A DNA stretch of 64,000 bases, from NCBI GenBank assembly GCA_018350325.1, contig JAEVLN010000023.1, forward strand, positions 1,055,001-1,119,000. The letters are read 5' to 3'. Below the pieces are notes generated by a model. It had not been told where the DNA came from. It worked only from the letters and a program-made list of their open reading frames with translations, and did not search any database. The stretch comes from Globodera rostochiensis (Eukaryota > Nematoda > Chromadorea > Rhabditida > Heteroderidae). A program made the translations under genes and the position numbers. This document shows positions 1-10,814 of this stretch, piece by piece (position 1 is the stretch's first letter; each line of letters opens with the position of its first letter).

Positions 1-112
1 CATTTTTGGCGTTTGTGCAAGCCTCCGACTTGGGGTGCTTCGGTCGAAAATACCGGGATTCCGGATCAGGAGTCTTGTAATCTGGTCTGGATCCAGTTCA
101 GTCCGGGCTCTA
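1..112. mobile_element. Right end of a hAT-type miniature element (TAGAGCCCGG family)
   Basis: The block ends in CCGGGCTCTA and is followed by GTGGTGAC, a plausible 8-bp target duplication. Its reverse complement matches the element starting at 6181 (TAGAGCCCGGAC, then a stretch of CCTGATCC/GGATCAGG words). The paralogous sequence near 21140 reads straight through from GTGTGGGGTGAC into the following intron without this insert, so it behaves as an empty site. The other end lies outside the window. The superfamily is inferred from the YARNG-type terminus. Confidence 0.55.
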
Positions 113-180
113 GTGGTGACTAACAAAAATTTATGTAAATATCAAAATATTTAACTTAACTTAATCACGTAGAGATTCAG

Positions 181-1124
181 ATGCAGTGGGACCACCCAGT
201 TCTGGCAATGCTGAACTAAACGCAGGTAACACTGCAAAATAATAATTGTCTTTCAAAAACGAATTTCAGCCTCAAACCCATTAAAAAACGTGAACCTACA
301 CACAAGGGAACTTGTATTTAATAATTTGAAAATAAAATTATATTTTCTTAGGACTAACCCCTCAAAACCGATGGGATTCCGCTGCATGCCACGAGGATTT
401 AACGCTCATTGGGCACGATCGATTGATTGACCAACATAATGGAAAGAATTCGGGTAAAAATTATTCTGTTAAATTTGATTAAAATGTTTATGAAAAGAGT
501 TCACACAATTTTTGAATTGAGTTACTTTTCAGGGCATCGCTCTGTTCTCGCTGAACGGCCAATTTAAAAAAAGGATTTGAGCATTTTCTACTACGAAGTG
601 ACCATCTTGGTGAAAAGGGACTAGTAAGATTTAATTTAGCTTCAAAATGCTTTAGAAGCATTTGTCGTTAAAAAAACTATTTTTAGCGGTATTTACATTG
701 GACTTGCGACCAAACAAATGCCATTGGACAAATGTGTTGGACTTTACGAAGGCAATTACGCATACGGAAGCGCTGGCACTTTTTGGGGGCACAAAGTTGC
801 CGGATGTTCCCACTGGAAAGGACGTCCTTGCATCGAAGGAAAGCCGAAATTTGGGCAAGGCGACGTCATCGGATGCGGCGTCAATTTGGCAACTCGCCAA
901 ATCGTTTACACAAAAAATGTACAGCGTTTGGGTGAGAAAGAAAATAAAAATTTAAAAATTATTTGCTTAACTATTTCCTTGCGTTTTTTACAGAAACTGC
1001 CGGTTTGTGTGTCGATTTTGGCGTCGAATTGTTTCCATGCGTTTCGTTGTGGAACCCTGGCGACAAAATTGAAGCGAATTTTGGCCCAAATTTCAAATTC
1101 AACATTTTCGCCGATGGCATTTAG
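181..1124 (+). pseudogene. SPRYSEC (secreted SPRY/B30.2, RBP-like) pseudogene A
   Basis: Five exon-like blocks (about 181-225, 352-453, 533-623, 687-931, 994-1124) have matching phases and GT-AG introns. They encode the classic SPRYSEC order: an NRWDSAACH block, an [11 protein letters not shown] block, the large block with [18 protein letters not shown] and [20 protein letters not shown], and a last exon with [20 protein letters not shown] ending at TAG 1122-1124. SPRYSEC proteins are secreted effectors of cyst nematodes that act inside plant cells. This copy is broken: an in-frame TAA lies at 565-567, and the signal-peptide exon expected upstream is cut off by the transposon ending at 112. 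Its nearest relatives in the window are the copies at 4468-5077 (minus strand) and 21011-23817. Confidence 0.8.
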
Positions 1125-2460
1125 AAAGTTAAAAACGAGGCGATTTATGGGATTTTGCTGTTGGTTTTATCATTTATTTGTTCTTTTCCGATCAAAACAT
1201 TTTATCAATTCAATTTGTTTTCGAATTTGTCAATTATTTTGAGAAAAACAAATCCAATAAACTTAAATCTATCATCGACACTAATTTTCGGCAAATCTTG
1301 ACAAAAATTTGGGAAATTATTGCCCCTTTTTACTTGAAACGCGAAAATTCGGGTTTGCCCCGTTTTGAATAAGGTTGTACGGATTGACAAAATCCCCATC
1401 AATCTCTAAAAAGCCTCAAAATACCGCCGCATCTTCAGAATAACCCTCATTGTCCGGTCCCCATAGTGAGGTAAATACCGCAGATATGCCAGCCGCCCTG
1501 CTTAAACCCCTATTTTGTATACGTAAAAAATAATTATTTTTAAATACAGAAAAACATTTGTAAACTTGAACAAAATGTAAATGGGGGAATAAATAAAAAG
1601 ATTGAGGGAATAAAGCGTTTTTGTTCTTGTTTGTTAAAAGGTAAATGTTGAGCGTTCTTGGATTTCGTTCAAGCAGTCCAGGGAAATTAAACTCGGGTTT
1701 TAGAGGAGCATTTTCGGGGTTTATTGCATTTCTGCTGGCAAAGATTAATTTATAAATTTTTTTCCAGGCTTAAAAATATAATTTTGTGCCGGGGTCCTGT
1801 GCACAGTTGTCTTCTGTTTAAGTTATCTGCGGAGAAAGGGGGTTCATTTTTACTTTTGGTACTGAAGTGTACCATTTTACAATTTTTTCCTTATTTTAAA
1901 GGTTTTAAACCGGTTCAAAAACCTCTTTAAATCCTCAATTTTGATTTTCTATCAACTAATTCCTAATTTTGAAAGCAAGTATGAGTGCTTTTTCCCATTT
2001 TTTAATCAAATATCATTAATTAAAGTAATTTAAATATAATTAATTAAAGTAATTACAATAACATTAATTAAAGTAATTTAATCTTTTTGTTTAAAAAAAG
2101 TGCAAATTTTTAAAAAATTTGCCAATTCAAATTTTTCAAAAATTTTCGACAATTCTGTTTTACTTTTTTTGTGAAGGAATTTGAACAAACTGTTCAAAAA
2201 CATCTAAAATGGGCGCTTTTACGATTTTTTCATAATTTTGAAAATATTTTCCAACGCTTTTTGAGCAAAAAGGGACAGTGTTTAGGGAAAAGCAAAAAAT
2301 TTTTGTAAACTCAGAACTTTTTTATTTTAGATGAATTTTATTGGCTATTTTTAGCAGGGAGCTCAAAATGCCCTCTTTTGATGGCAAATGCCATAATTTT
2401 GGAAATTTGCCATATTTTTTGGCATATTTCCACTGCCATAATTTTGCCATATTTTTGAAC
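1125..2460. other. AT-rich intergenic DNA, no gene seen
   Basis: I find no exon-like block here. A short run of about three copies of a TTAATTAAAGTAATT-type word lies at about 2013-2086. The rest is AT-rich spacer after the SPRYSEC pseudogene. Confidence 0.6.
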
Positions 2461-2475
2461 TTAGTGAAAATTAGT

Positions 2476-2591
2476 AGTGCGGACTGGTGCCTGACCGTCA
2501 TCCCCAGCCAGTCACACCGTCTTCCCATGTGAGGGGAAGGTGAGGGAGGATTGTTTGCTGCGGTTGCAGGTTCGATTCCTGTCGGGCGCTT
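2476..2591 (+). repeat. tRNA-like (SINE-type) fragment
   Basis: The segment ends with a T-arm-like stretch: GCAGG, the pol III B-box GGTTCGATTCC (about 2567-2577), CCTGT, then CGGGCGCT. A matching 5' acceptor strand and D-arm are not evident, so this is not a complete tRNA gene. A tRNA-derived SINE head or tRNA relic is the likeliest reading. Confidence 0.35.
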
Positions 2592-2689
2592 AACCTTTTA
2601 TGATCCTTCAGCATCACAAATTCACATTTTTAAGGGAAAATGTGAATTCCCGAAAAAAGTTCTGATTCGTACACTTTGATGTTTTTGGC

Positions 2690-2790
2690 TGCAAATCTGT
2701 TAACAAATTGAGTCAAAATTTCTCGTCGGCGCCTATCGGCACCGCTGACTCCCCCCCCCCCCCCCCCCCCTCCCTCCCTTCCCAACAGAA
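2690..2790. repeat. Dispersed repeat with CGGCGCCTATCGGCACCG core and C20 tract
   Basis: The core word CGGCGCCTATCGGCACCG recurs near 5650 and, diverged, near 5790 and 8140, each time after a T-rich stretch and before a GACTCC-like end. Here it is followed by about 20 consecutive C residues (about 2751-2770). It is a family member of unknown type. Confidence 0.5.
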
Positions 2791-2859
2791 GCAGAATTCG
2801 CAAAAAAATTTGCATTTTTGAAAATTCCTTAAGAAAACATGCTATAAAATGCCCTATTT

Positions 2860-3325
2860 TTGACCCCTCAATGCCATAAAAATGCCCTATTTTTGACCCC
2901 TCGATGCCATAAAAATGCCCTATTTTTGACCCCTCGATGCCATAAAAATGCCATATTTTTGACCCCTCGATGCCATAAAAATGCCCTATTTTTGACCCCT
3001 CGATGCCATAAAAATGCCATATTTTTGACCCCTCGATGCCATAAAAATGCCCTATTTTTGACCCCTCGATGCCATAAAAATGCCATATTTTTGACCCCTC
3101 GATGCCATAAAAATGCCCTATTTTTGACCCCTCGATGCCATAAAAATGCCCTATTTTTGACCCCTCGATGCCATAAAAATGCCATATTTTTGACCCCTCG
3201 ATGCCATAAAAATGCCCTATTTTTGACCCCTCGATGCCATAAAAATGCCATATTTTTGACCCCTCGATGCCATAAAAATGCCCTATTTTTGACCCCTCGA
3301 TGCCATAAAAATGCCATATTTTTGG
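2860..3325 (+). repeat. 33-bp minisatellite, about 14 copies
   Basis: The unit is built from CCCTATTTTTGACCCCTCG followed by ATGCCATAAAAATG. Alternate units differ by one base (ATGCCCTATT or ATGCCATATT), giving a partly two-unit (66-bp) periodicity. The period is a multiple of three, so both strands stay open for about 200 codons, but there is no sign of a gene. Every unit carries ATGCCA, the hexamer published as the dorsal-gland (DOG) box of Globodera. Confidence 0.9.
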
Positions 3326-3329
3326 AGTC

Positions 3330-3850
3330 GGTTGCCATTTTTTTTGGCACCAGTTTAATGGGGGACCTCATTTCTTTATTGCCTTCGCCTGCTTTTATGT
3401 CACCGATGGTTGTGTTGGGTGAACTTATCACATTTCGTAAAGAAACTTGCTTTAAATATCTTAAGGGCATCAATTTTTGATAATTCCGCGGCACAAAAGT
3501 TTTATTTGATCATTTTGATTTATCAGCAAATCCCGCTGGAGAATTGGACGCGGGTCACCCTTATTTGTCAGATTTATCTGACAGCCCCCCCCCCCCCGGG
3601 AACGCGGGTTTGAAATATTAGAGCGAAATAATGACATAAAAAATATGGAAGACCGACCGACTACAATTCTTCTGGGCTGGTTGTCAATTTTGGGGTTTTC
3701 GGGCCGGTCTAAAACGGCAACCGCACAGCATTGCCATTTTTAGAATGAACCCATCAAAGAAGGGGACAAATGGGGGAATTTGAACAATTTGATGATATAC
3801 AAAAAAAGGTCTATTCCTTTTGGAGTTAAAGGCATTTATTTGTCTTCATA
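3330..3850. other. Spacer, no gene seen
   Basis: Mixed AT-rich DNA with a C-run at about 3586-3597. No exon structure is recognisable. Confidence 0.5.
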
Positions 3851-4109
3851 TTCATTATTAGGTATTCATAAATGAATGGCAAAATGAAAATGTTCTGCCC
3901 TCGTTTAAATGGCGATTCTGATGACCTCATCAGTGGGATGCAAAATATATGCACATGCATATTTTTTTTAAACTGGTAACAGCCTGAAACGCACGAATCT
4001 TGTTTTCAGCTTGGTTTGAAGCTTCTAGAACGCATTTCCATGTGCATATTTGCATTTTTTTGGGTTCGCGATTTATGTGCATATCTCGCCATTTTTCAAA
4101 AACAAAGAA

Positions 4110-4340
4110 AGTGATTGTTGGCATAAAATTTTCCGGCGTTCGACTTTTAGCCTTTTTTAATAAAATGTTTTGATCGACAAAAACAAATAAATGATAAAAC
4201 CAACAGCAAAATCCCATTCCCCTCGTTTTTCACTTTCTAAATGCCATCGGTGGCAATGTTGAACTTTCTCCGAAACTCGAAAACAAATTTTGAAAGTGAT
4301 TGTTGGCATAAAATTTTCCGGCGTTCGACTTTTAGCCTTT
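4110..4340. repeat. 48-bp direct repeat that replaces the last exon of SPRYSEC copy B
   Basis: A segment beginning GTGATTGTTGGCATAAAATT occurs at about 4110 and again at about 4291. On the minus strand the second copy runs into a remnant of the SPRYSEC stop-codon region (GATGGCATTTAG, near 4240). The duplication or insertion has taken out the centre of the last exon of copy B. Confidence 0.6.
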
Positions 4341-5077
4341 TTTGAGGGCGAGGAGGTATTAAAATAATTTTTGTATTCCCCCATAAGATTTAAATACAAA
4401 AGCACTAAAACAAAAATTATTAGAATTTTAAAAATATTTTTCATTATTTATTCTTTTTCTTTCTCACCCAAACTCTGTCCATTTTTTGTGTAAATAATTT
4501 GGCGAGTTGCCAAATTGACGCCGCAGCCGATGACGTCACCGATGCCAAACCGAGGCTTTCCATCGATGAAAGGGCGCCCATTTCTGTTGTGGCAACATCC
4601 CTCGACCGCGTGACCCCAAAAGTAGCCCCAGCTTGCGTATGCGTAATTGCCTTCGTAAAGTCCAACACATTTGTCCAATGGCATTTGTTTGGTCGCAAGT
4701 CCAATGTAAATACCGCTAAATATATTTTGTTATAAAGGAAATGTTTCTAAAGTATTAGAAGCTCAACTATTTATTTATTTAACTTACTGCCTTCCGTTCT
4801 CTAAGATGGTCACTTCGTAGTAAAACATGACGAAATTGTTTTTTGGAATTGCCCGTTCAGCGAACACAGAGCTCCAACCTGAAAAGTAAGCCAAAACTCT
4901 ACATAAACTAGAGCCCGGACTTGCGCTTCGAGCGAGATCTCGAGTCGAGATTCTCTTCTCGACCGGGCTCTAACATTAGCCCCTTTTTAATCACAGAATA
5001 ATTTTTACCCCAATTATTCTTTCCATTGTGCTTCACCACCAATCGATCGGGCTCAATGAATGTGAGGTACTTGTGAC
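4225..5077 (-). pseudogene. SPRYSEC pseudogene B
   Basis: On the minus strand the exons 5077-5009 (YLTFIEPDRLVVKHNGK), 4878-4788 (SVFAERAIPK, FYYEVTI) and 4715-4468 ([42 protein letters not shown]) follow the same structure as copies A and C, with matching phases. The first of these exons is cut at its 5' side by the 1,095-bp hAT element at 5078-6172. An intron holds a 64-bp element (4909-4972). The last exon is replaced by a direct repeat, leaving only its end near 4240. The SPRY core itself has no stop, so the coding decay looks recent and insertion-driven. Confidence 0.8.
4909..4972. mobile_element. 64-bp miniature element, TAGAGCCCGG family
   Basis: It has inverted ends TAGAGCCCGG and CCGGGCTCTA. 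The flanks ACATAAAC and ACATTAGC match at 6 of 8 positions, as expected for an aged hAT-type 8-bp target duplication. The interior is made of CTCGAG/TCTCG words. It sits in an intron of SPRYSEC copy B. Confidence 0.6.
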
Positions 5078-6180
5078 TAGTGCTCGGCACGATACGATAT
5101 TTCGATATAAATATCGCGATATATCGCGATATTTATATCGAAATATCGTTCGATATATCGTATCGGAAAAATGTTAGGAATTCGATATTTTTCGATACCG
5201 ATATTTTATCGAAATATCGTTCGATATATCGTATCGAAAAGTTAAAATATCGCGATATTTTATCGCGTTTGTTCACTCAAAAAATGTATCACAATTTTAA
5301 TGGATTATATTGATTTACTGTTTGAATTTTGTTTGAGACATACTTTTGACAAACAATTTCAGTTCTTTTTTAGTGGGGCCAACCAATTATATCCACAGCT
5401 TAGTGGTTTGTCTTTTCGGTGAGTTTAACTTTTCGTCTGGGTTCTAACCCTCTTGACTGGAAGCAATTATTTTTCTTTCGCCTCTTGTCACCTACACTTC
5501 CCTGATTAATAAAATTTTTTAAATAAATTTTTTAATAATTTCAATTAAAATACGCGCAAAAGACAAATTTTTTTAAAAATTCATCGCATCTTTTTTGAAT
5601 TTTTTCTTCAAATTTTAACAAAGGTTGCCATTTTTTTGTAAAAATTCCCACGCCGGCGCCTATCGGCACCGCCGGACATCCTCCACTCTCATGTAAACCA
5701 ATTTGTTTTGAAAATTTTTCCGATCCCAAAATGCTTAATTTTGCAAAAAATGTTAGTGAAATTTCTTAACAAAAATCCCAAAATTTTTTCCGACGCACCT
5801 GTCGGCATCGTCGGGCTTTCATAAAAAGGATGGATTCTCATAGTGGAGTAGAAGAGTTAAAAAGTTGAACTTTTTATTGTTGCGTTTTTATGACTTTTTT
5901 TGCATATTAGTCAAAAAAAAATTTGCAAAAAATATCGCGATATATCGGTTTTTTTTTCGATATTTTTCGATACCGATATTTTATCGAAATATCGTTCGAT
6001 ATATCGTATCGGAAAAATGTTAGGAATTCGATATTTTTCGATACCGATATTTTATCGAAATATCGTTCGATATATCGTATCGGAAAAATGTTAGGAATTC
6101 GATATTTTTCGATACCGATATTTTATCGAAATATCGTTCGATATATCTTATCGATGCCATTGCCGAGCACTACTTGTGAC
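5070..6180. mobile_element. hAT-type MITE, 1,095 bp (5078-6172), with 8-bp target duplication
   Basis: Perfect 12-bp terminal inverted repeats (TAGTGCTCGGCA at 5078-5089; TGCCGAGCACTA at 6161-6172) are flanked by identical 8-bp copies CTTGTGAC (5070-5077 and 6173-6180). Both the 8-bp length and the TAGTG start fit the hAT superfamily. The subterminal parts are dense in CGATAT and its relatives: about 170 bp on the left, and on the right about 2.5 copies of a 71-bp unit. There is no transposase. The duplicated octamer reads GTCACAAG in the sense of the SPRYSEC exon it interrupts. Confidence 0.85.
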
Positions 6181-6345
6181 TAGAGCCCGGACAGGACAGA
6201 AGTCCTGGCAGGATTTTCCAGGACTCCTGATCCGGAATCCTGGTATTTTCGACGAAGCACCAGGATCAGGATATCCTGAAAACAGGATTTTTAATCCTGG
6301 TAAATCCTGATCCTGGTCAAAGGCACTCTCATAATGAATGAATGA
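6181..6345. mobile_element. TAGAGCCCGG-family element, abutting the previous one
   Basis: It starts TAGAGCCCGGACAGGAC directly after the CTTGTGAC octamer at 6173-6180. It continues with many TCCTGG/GGATCAGG words, matching in opposite orientation the element at 1-112. No CCGGGCTCTA end is visible downstream, so it is truncated or its end has diverged. Confidence 0.5.
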
Positions 6346-6360
6346 TCGATCGATAAAGTA

Positions 6361-6550
6361 CTTATAGTTTAGAGACCGCCGAGATTTCCCGAGAGTCCAG
6401 GTCTCGAATCTCGGAAATTTGTCGAAAACTCCGAGACCTGGGCTCTCGGAATTTCGAGATTTTTGATCCCTAGATTCCAGGTTTCGGCCCATTCCCAAAT
6501 CTCGATCTTGGTCTCGGATTTTTCAAAATTCCGGTCTCTAAAACTATAGC
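6361..6550. mobile_element. Small element made of TCTCGG/CCGAGA words with inverted ends
   Basis: The ends CTTATAGTTTAGAGACCG (6361-6378) and CGGTCTCTAAAACTATAG (about 6532-6549) are inverted repeats with a one-base offset. The interior repeats TCTCGGAATTTCG-like words in both orientations. I could not define a target duplication. It resembles the other miniature elements in design but not in sequence. Confidence 0.45.
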
Positions 6551-6554
6551 GGGG

Positions 6555-8265
6555 ACCCTCATTTTGGCTGAAACTTTTTATGACAAAAAGTGAAAGTGAT
6601 CAAAAAGGTAAAATAAAGTGAAAAGTTTGCCCATTAAAATAATTTTTTTGAATTCTGTAAAATCCCTCAGAATTGGCAAGGTTTCCATACGTACTTGGAT
6701 GGCAAGTACAGTACTTGGAAGCGGACCTTCGTACTTACAAAAAGGAGTTCACGATTTGACAAATGACCGGTCGGCGTTATCGAACCCACCAAGAACTAAA
6801 TCCAAGGCTAAATATGGTGCCGGTCTCGTGTAAAACACAAAATTTGACCCCCAAAGTTGATTTTGTGAAAATGTTTCTGAGTGTACTTGGATTCCGTAAA
6901 ATTAAAATTAAATTTCTTTAATCGAGCCCCGGTTTGCAAAAATGACAACAAAAATCTAATCAGAGAATGAATACAACAAAACGAATTGTATAACTGTCAA
7001 TATCCATCGACAGTATCCTTCAAAAGAAAAAATAAATTCTTACAAAAATTGTTTTTTTACTGTCCGGAGGGCTTCTTAGTCATTATCAGATTTTAATTCA
7101 AAGTTTTCGCTTCAATTTTGCCAAAATACAATGAAATGCATGGAAACAGGCGTCAGAATCGGCGACAAACAAACTGGTAGTTTTTGCAACAAAAAAAACG
7201 AAAAATATATAATTTAAAAGATTTAACTACAAAATATTTTATACACAAAATCACTAAAAGCCAAAATTTCGGCACCGTATTTGTAACACCAGCATGCCAT
7301 AACACCCGTCGCGCTGTCATGCAGCACGGGCAATGCTGCACGCGAGCTTGCAGTTGACTGCGACCAGCGCATTCATTTTATTTAAAAGCGTTTTGTTGAT
7401 TCTTTGATGCAGTGTGTGCGTGAGATCTCCCAAGTATTATATAATTAATGATAATCTTTTTGTGATTTATTGAAAATGGTCAAATTGTCATCAAATCAGC
7501 TAACAGAATCGATTTGTTACGGTTTCACCCAGTTTATTGACCAGATCAGAGTATCAAACATTTTTAATTGACCAGAACCTATCAATTGCAAAATGAAACT
7601 TTGGGGATCAAATTTTATGAAATGGGCAGCTTTAAATCTGACAAAAAAGGAATGAATATTTGGCGAAATTAAAATTTCAAGACTGAATTTTACTCGGAAA
7701 ATTTTATTTGAACAGTCAAAAACAAAGTAGTTTGATCAAACAAAAGCGGTCAGAGCTTGATCAGATGTTATCGTATCTTCTGAGATGAAGTTGATCAAAT
7801 TTTATCTAACTTTTGAAATTTTTTTCTCGTAATTTGGCTACGGTTCCGAAGGCCGAAAATCCCACGGTCGAATAGAATAAAAAGGCTCGATTTTATCAAT
7901 CAATCATGCTAAACTTTTCCCAGTAAAATAGGTTGTTCAAAGTTGAATGATCTTAATTTTTTAGTGTCATAAAACGCAGAAAAATCAGAGATATGTTAGC
8001 AATTTGATCTTCAAAAGCTAGTCAATTTTTTGAAAATTTGGATTTTCACTGAAAAAAAGCTCCCAAAAGTAAAAGTATTGGCCAAATCTCGTTAATTTGA
8101 AGCAATTTTTTTAAGCAAACATTCTTTAAAAAATTTCTCGGCACCGCCGACTCCTTCCATTTCCTGAAAAGCTTCAATACATAGCACCAAAAAAATTTTT
8201 CGCCTTTGAAACCCTGATTTCAAAGCCAAAATTGATTTTTGAAAAAAAACTCATAAAATTTAAGA
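6555..8265. other. Intergenic DNA, no gene seen
   Basis: No exon series can be assembled on either strand. About 6830-6905 resembles 13855-13925 (both contain GAGTGTACTTGGATT and neighbouring matching words), so it belongs to a dispersed repeat. Confidence 0.5.
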
Positions 8266-8269
8266 AGTG

Positions 8270-8775
8270 TAATTAAGCATTAGCGCGTAACAATTATAAA
8301 ATCAATTGCCCGTTCGCTTTACATCGTTTCACAATTTGTAAAACCCGAGGTTTTCTCGGATAACCGAAATACACCGAAAAACTTAAATATGCCAATTTTC
8401 AGTTTGGGTCGGTTCTGATAAAAATATTAATTTAAATTATTAAAAAGTCCTACTTTGTATGGAAAGATATTTTTCGTTCATTCAATCCAATCGCATTTTT
8501 GTGCAGCATCCCCCCCCTCCAATCCATCGGCAAAATGCTGACCCCCATAAACATTCTTTTTTTGCTCAAATCATTTGAATTTTTCACGATGGGGCACACA
8601 CTCATCAGAGGTAATCTTTACAAATGGGAAAGGCAAAAAGACCCATCTAAAAGGGGGAGGGCACGAATCAGGATTATGCCCATTTCTGCCCCCTTTATTG
8701 TCCACTCTGATAGGAGGAGGAGGGGGGGGGGGGGTCGATCAGAACGAATTGTGGGCATAAAAGGCACTGGCTGAC
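8270..8775 (+). repeat. Dispersed repeat, copy 1 (related to 62636-62887)
   Basis: Two blocks (about 8275-8342 with GCGTAACAATTATAAAATCAA; about 8590-8770 with AAAGACCCATCTAAAAGGGG, a G-run and GTGGGCATAAAAG) match the copy at the right end of the window. There the blocks are almost contiguous, whereas here about 250 bp separate them. The right end of this copy (GGGCATAAAAGGCACTGG) is the uninterrupted version of the site where a hAT transposon sits at 62888. Confidence 0.7.
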
Positions 8776-8779
8776 ATAC

Positions 8780-9230
8780 AAAATTCATTTTCCATTCTCA
8801 TTTATTTGCTTTGTTACATTTAGCACTTTTTTATCTTTCAAAATCCGTTCCCAAGGATATCTCTTGTTCATTAATTACTTAAATAGAAAAACTTATGCGC
8901 ATTAAGCAGTGCTTTCCTTGAATTTTACATTTGTCCAAATTAGTAGCAAATTAAGAAAAAAAGAGATGGTCATTAAAAAACAAATTCATTTATGCGAATA
9001 GTGCCACAATTAATGTTTATTAATTCTAATTTAATTTTGCAGAGGGTGAAAAATAGCCCACGGGGGACCTATTTATCAGATCGCCCATTTTTCTACTCCT
9101 TTGTCTATTCCTTTTGGGTCCTTACTTTCCGCGGTGCAGCTTTTCTTGGATTTTTACCATTCATTTAGTCCAATTAGTAGCAAATTTAAAAAAATAGATG
9201 TAAATTAATTTTTATATAAGAATTTAAATT
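8780..9230. other. AT-rich spacer, no gene seen
   Basis: No coding block or clear repeat was recognised. Confidence 0.5.
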
Positions 9231-9264
9231 ATTCGTTGGAAAGAATACAAATCATCTTCATCAA

Positions 9265-10784
9265 ATGTCATCATCTTCATCAAGCGGTGGGGGCTTTTAC
9301 CCAGTCCCCCCCTGTGGGTGCGGGTGCCAGCATTATCGTGCCGTTAAAATGGAATGGCATGCTCACCCATTGGGCATCGGGACCAAACTGCAACTCTTCA
9401 ACGCAGCCATTTTGTCAGCTTCAATGTTTGGACCTACTGGCCCTGTTATTCTCAATTCGCTCTTGGTTAGCTTGCAAATATTTTATATGTAATTTAAAAT
9501 AAAATTAATTTACAGCCGATGGATAAGAGCCACCACGCGGTTTTGGTTTATTTTTTCTGTGGCGCGTGTCGCATGGAGAACCGGCACACTTACGACTTTT
9601 CCAGCGATGGCAAGGAAAGCCGGTAGGCTAATTTTCTGGTTTAGCTGATCAATGACAAATTGAAGCAATAGCCTCCTACCACTTAATTCGTTGCATTCGC
9701 AGCAAGATTAATTAGCTAACTTTTCACCGATTGCTAAGTTCGCGAAAACAGCGCTTCCTTAAAATTAATACGGCAACTCCCAACTTTAAAAATCGGACGA
9801 GAACATTTGACCAAATTGCTTAAATATTGTTTAAAACAATTATTCTTTTCTGGAGCTTTTTTAATCATTCGTCGCACTCCCGAAACTATCTTTAAAAGTT
9901 CGAAAAAGATCTAGCAGATTTTTTCCCTCCTCTCTTCATGTTTTATTTGTTTTAGTTGGGGCTACTACGGTCGCTCTCTCGGAATTTGTGCGGAGACCAA
10001 ACTGAATGTTTCTTATGAAAAAGTCGAGGACATTTTTCGTGTTATGTGGACGAAATACAGTTTGCACGGTGGCAACTGTAAAGATTGGGCCAGCGACTTT
10101 TATAATCGTGGTATGTATAAAGTTGGGCTGTTTTCTTTATTGGTTTTCAGCGTTTACTTTTTTTTAAAAAGCATTAATAAATTTCTTATTTAGTTAACGA
10201 CAAATCTAAAGAGTTCCCGCCCATCTCACACTTGTTGGACATAAACGGGCGTAAAGATCTGATCAACAACCTGACCAACTACTTGAAATACCCGGTGACT
10301 CGTGGGAGGAATGTCTTCCATACGCCTAAGTTAATATTATAAAATGTTTTTGAGAACGAAAACGCCATTAAACACGTCGGGAAAATGCTCAGCAATCTGG
10401 GTTTGGACAACATCACAATTGCAGTCAGAAAAGCCGCCGAGTAAGTTTATGACGTGTTTAAAAAAGCCAAAAAGATCGAATTCGTGTTAATTCAAAATAT
10501 TTAAAATTTCGAGTTAAAAACTAGAGCCCCCCATGATTTGCCAAGTTTGAGGAACCATAATTTTTAACAGAGTAGGTTTCGCACAAATTTTTTTACAGAT
10601 TCGTGCATAGATTTTTATATGATTTGCCCCGCATTTCAGGCACGTTACCTAAACTCCATTTTCAGCCTAATTAACATTCAGGCAGAACATAATTTGTCGT
10701 TGTTGCCGTAAGCAAATCGAGCACCTCGATGAACTTTGCTACTGTCCGGATTCCGACACGAAATGCCATCATGGCACCGGGTAA
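9265..10784 (+). pseudogene. Six-exon gene of unknown family with one in-frame TAA
   Basis: Exons at about 9265-9465, 9516-9622, 9956-10110, 10194-10440 and 10682-10784 join with matching phases through GT-AG introns. The product starts with a serine run and a Cys-rich segment (PPCGCGCQHY). It then has KSHHAVLVYFFCGAC and HGGNCKDWASDFYNRV, and ends in a Cys/His-rich tail (ICRCCRKQ, LCYCPDSDTKCHH) that could bind zinc. The HHAVLVY and later GNCKDWA pair recalls the His and Cys positions of permuted papain-like (NlpC/P60, LRAT, PPPDE) enzymes, but I cannot assign a family. An in-frame TAA at 10340-10342 interrupts exon 4, although the frame and later splice phases stay intact. It could be a pseudogene, a shorter isoform of about 190 residues, or a sequence error. 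Confidence 0.55.
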
Positions 10785-10814
10785 ATACCCAATATTCAGG
10801 GACCGATCGAGATC

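Noticed and set aside
2860..3494. Open frames of about 200 codons on both strands over the 33-bp minisatellite
   Set aside because: The openness follows from a repeat period divisible by three; both strands are open equally, with no splice context or recognisable product.
5078..6172. Mutator-type element with a 10-bp duplication
   Set aside because: Shifting the borders gives an exact 8-bp duplication and a YARNG terminus, which fits hAT better.
5080..6183. Frames reading FDTDILSKYRSIYR and relatives
   Set aside because: They are translations of the CGATAT word arrays of a miniature transposon, repeated in register, not a gene.
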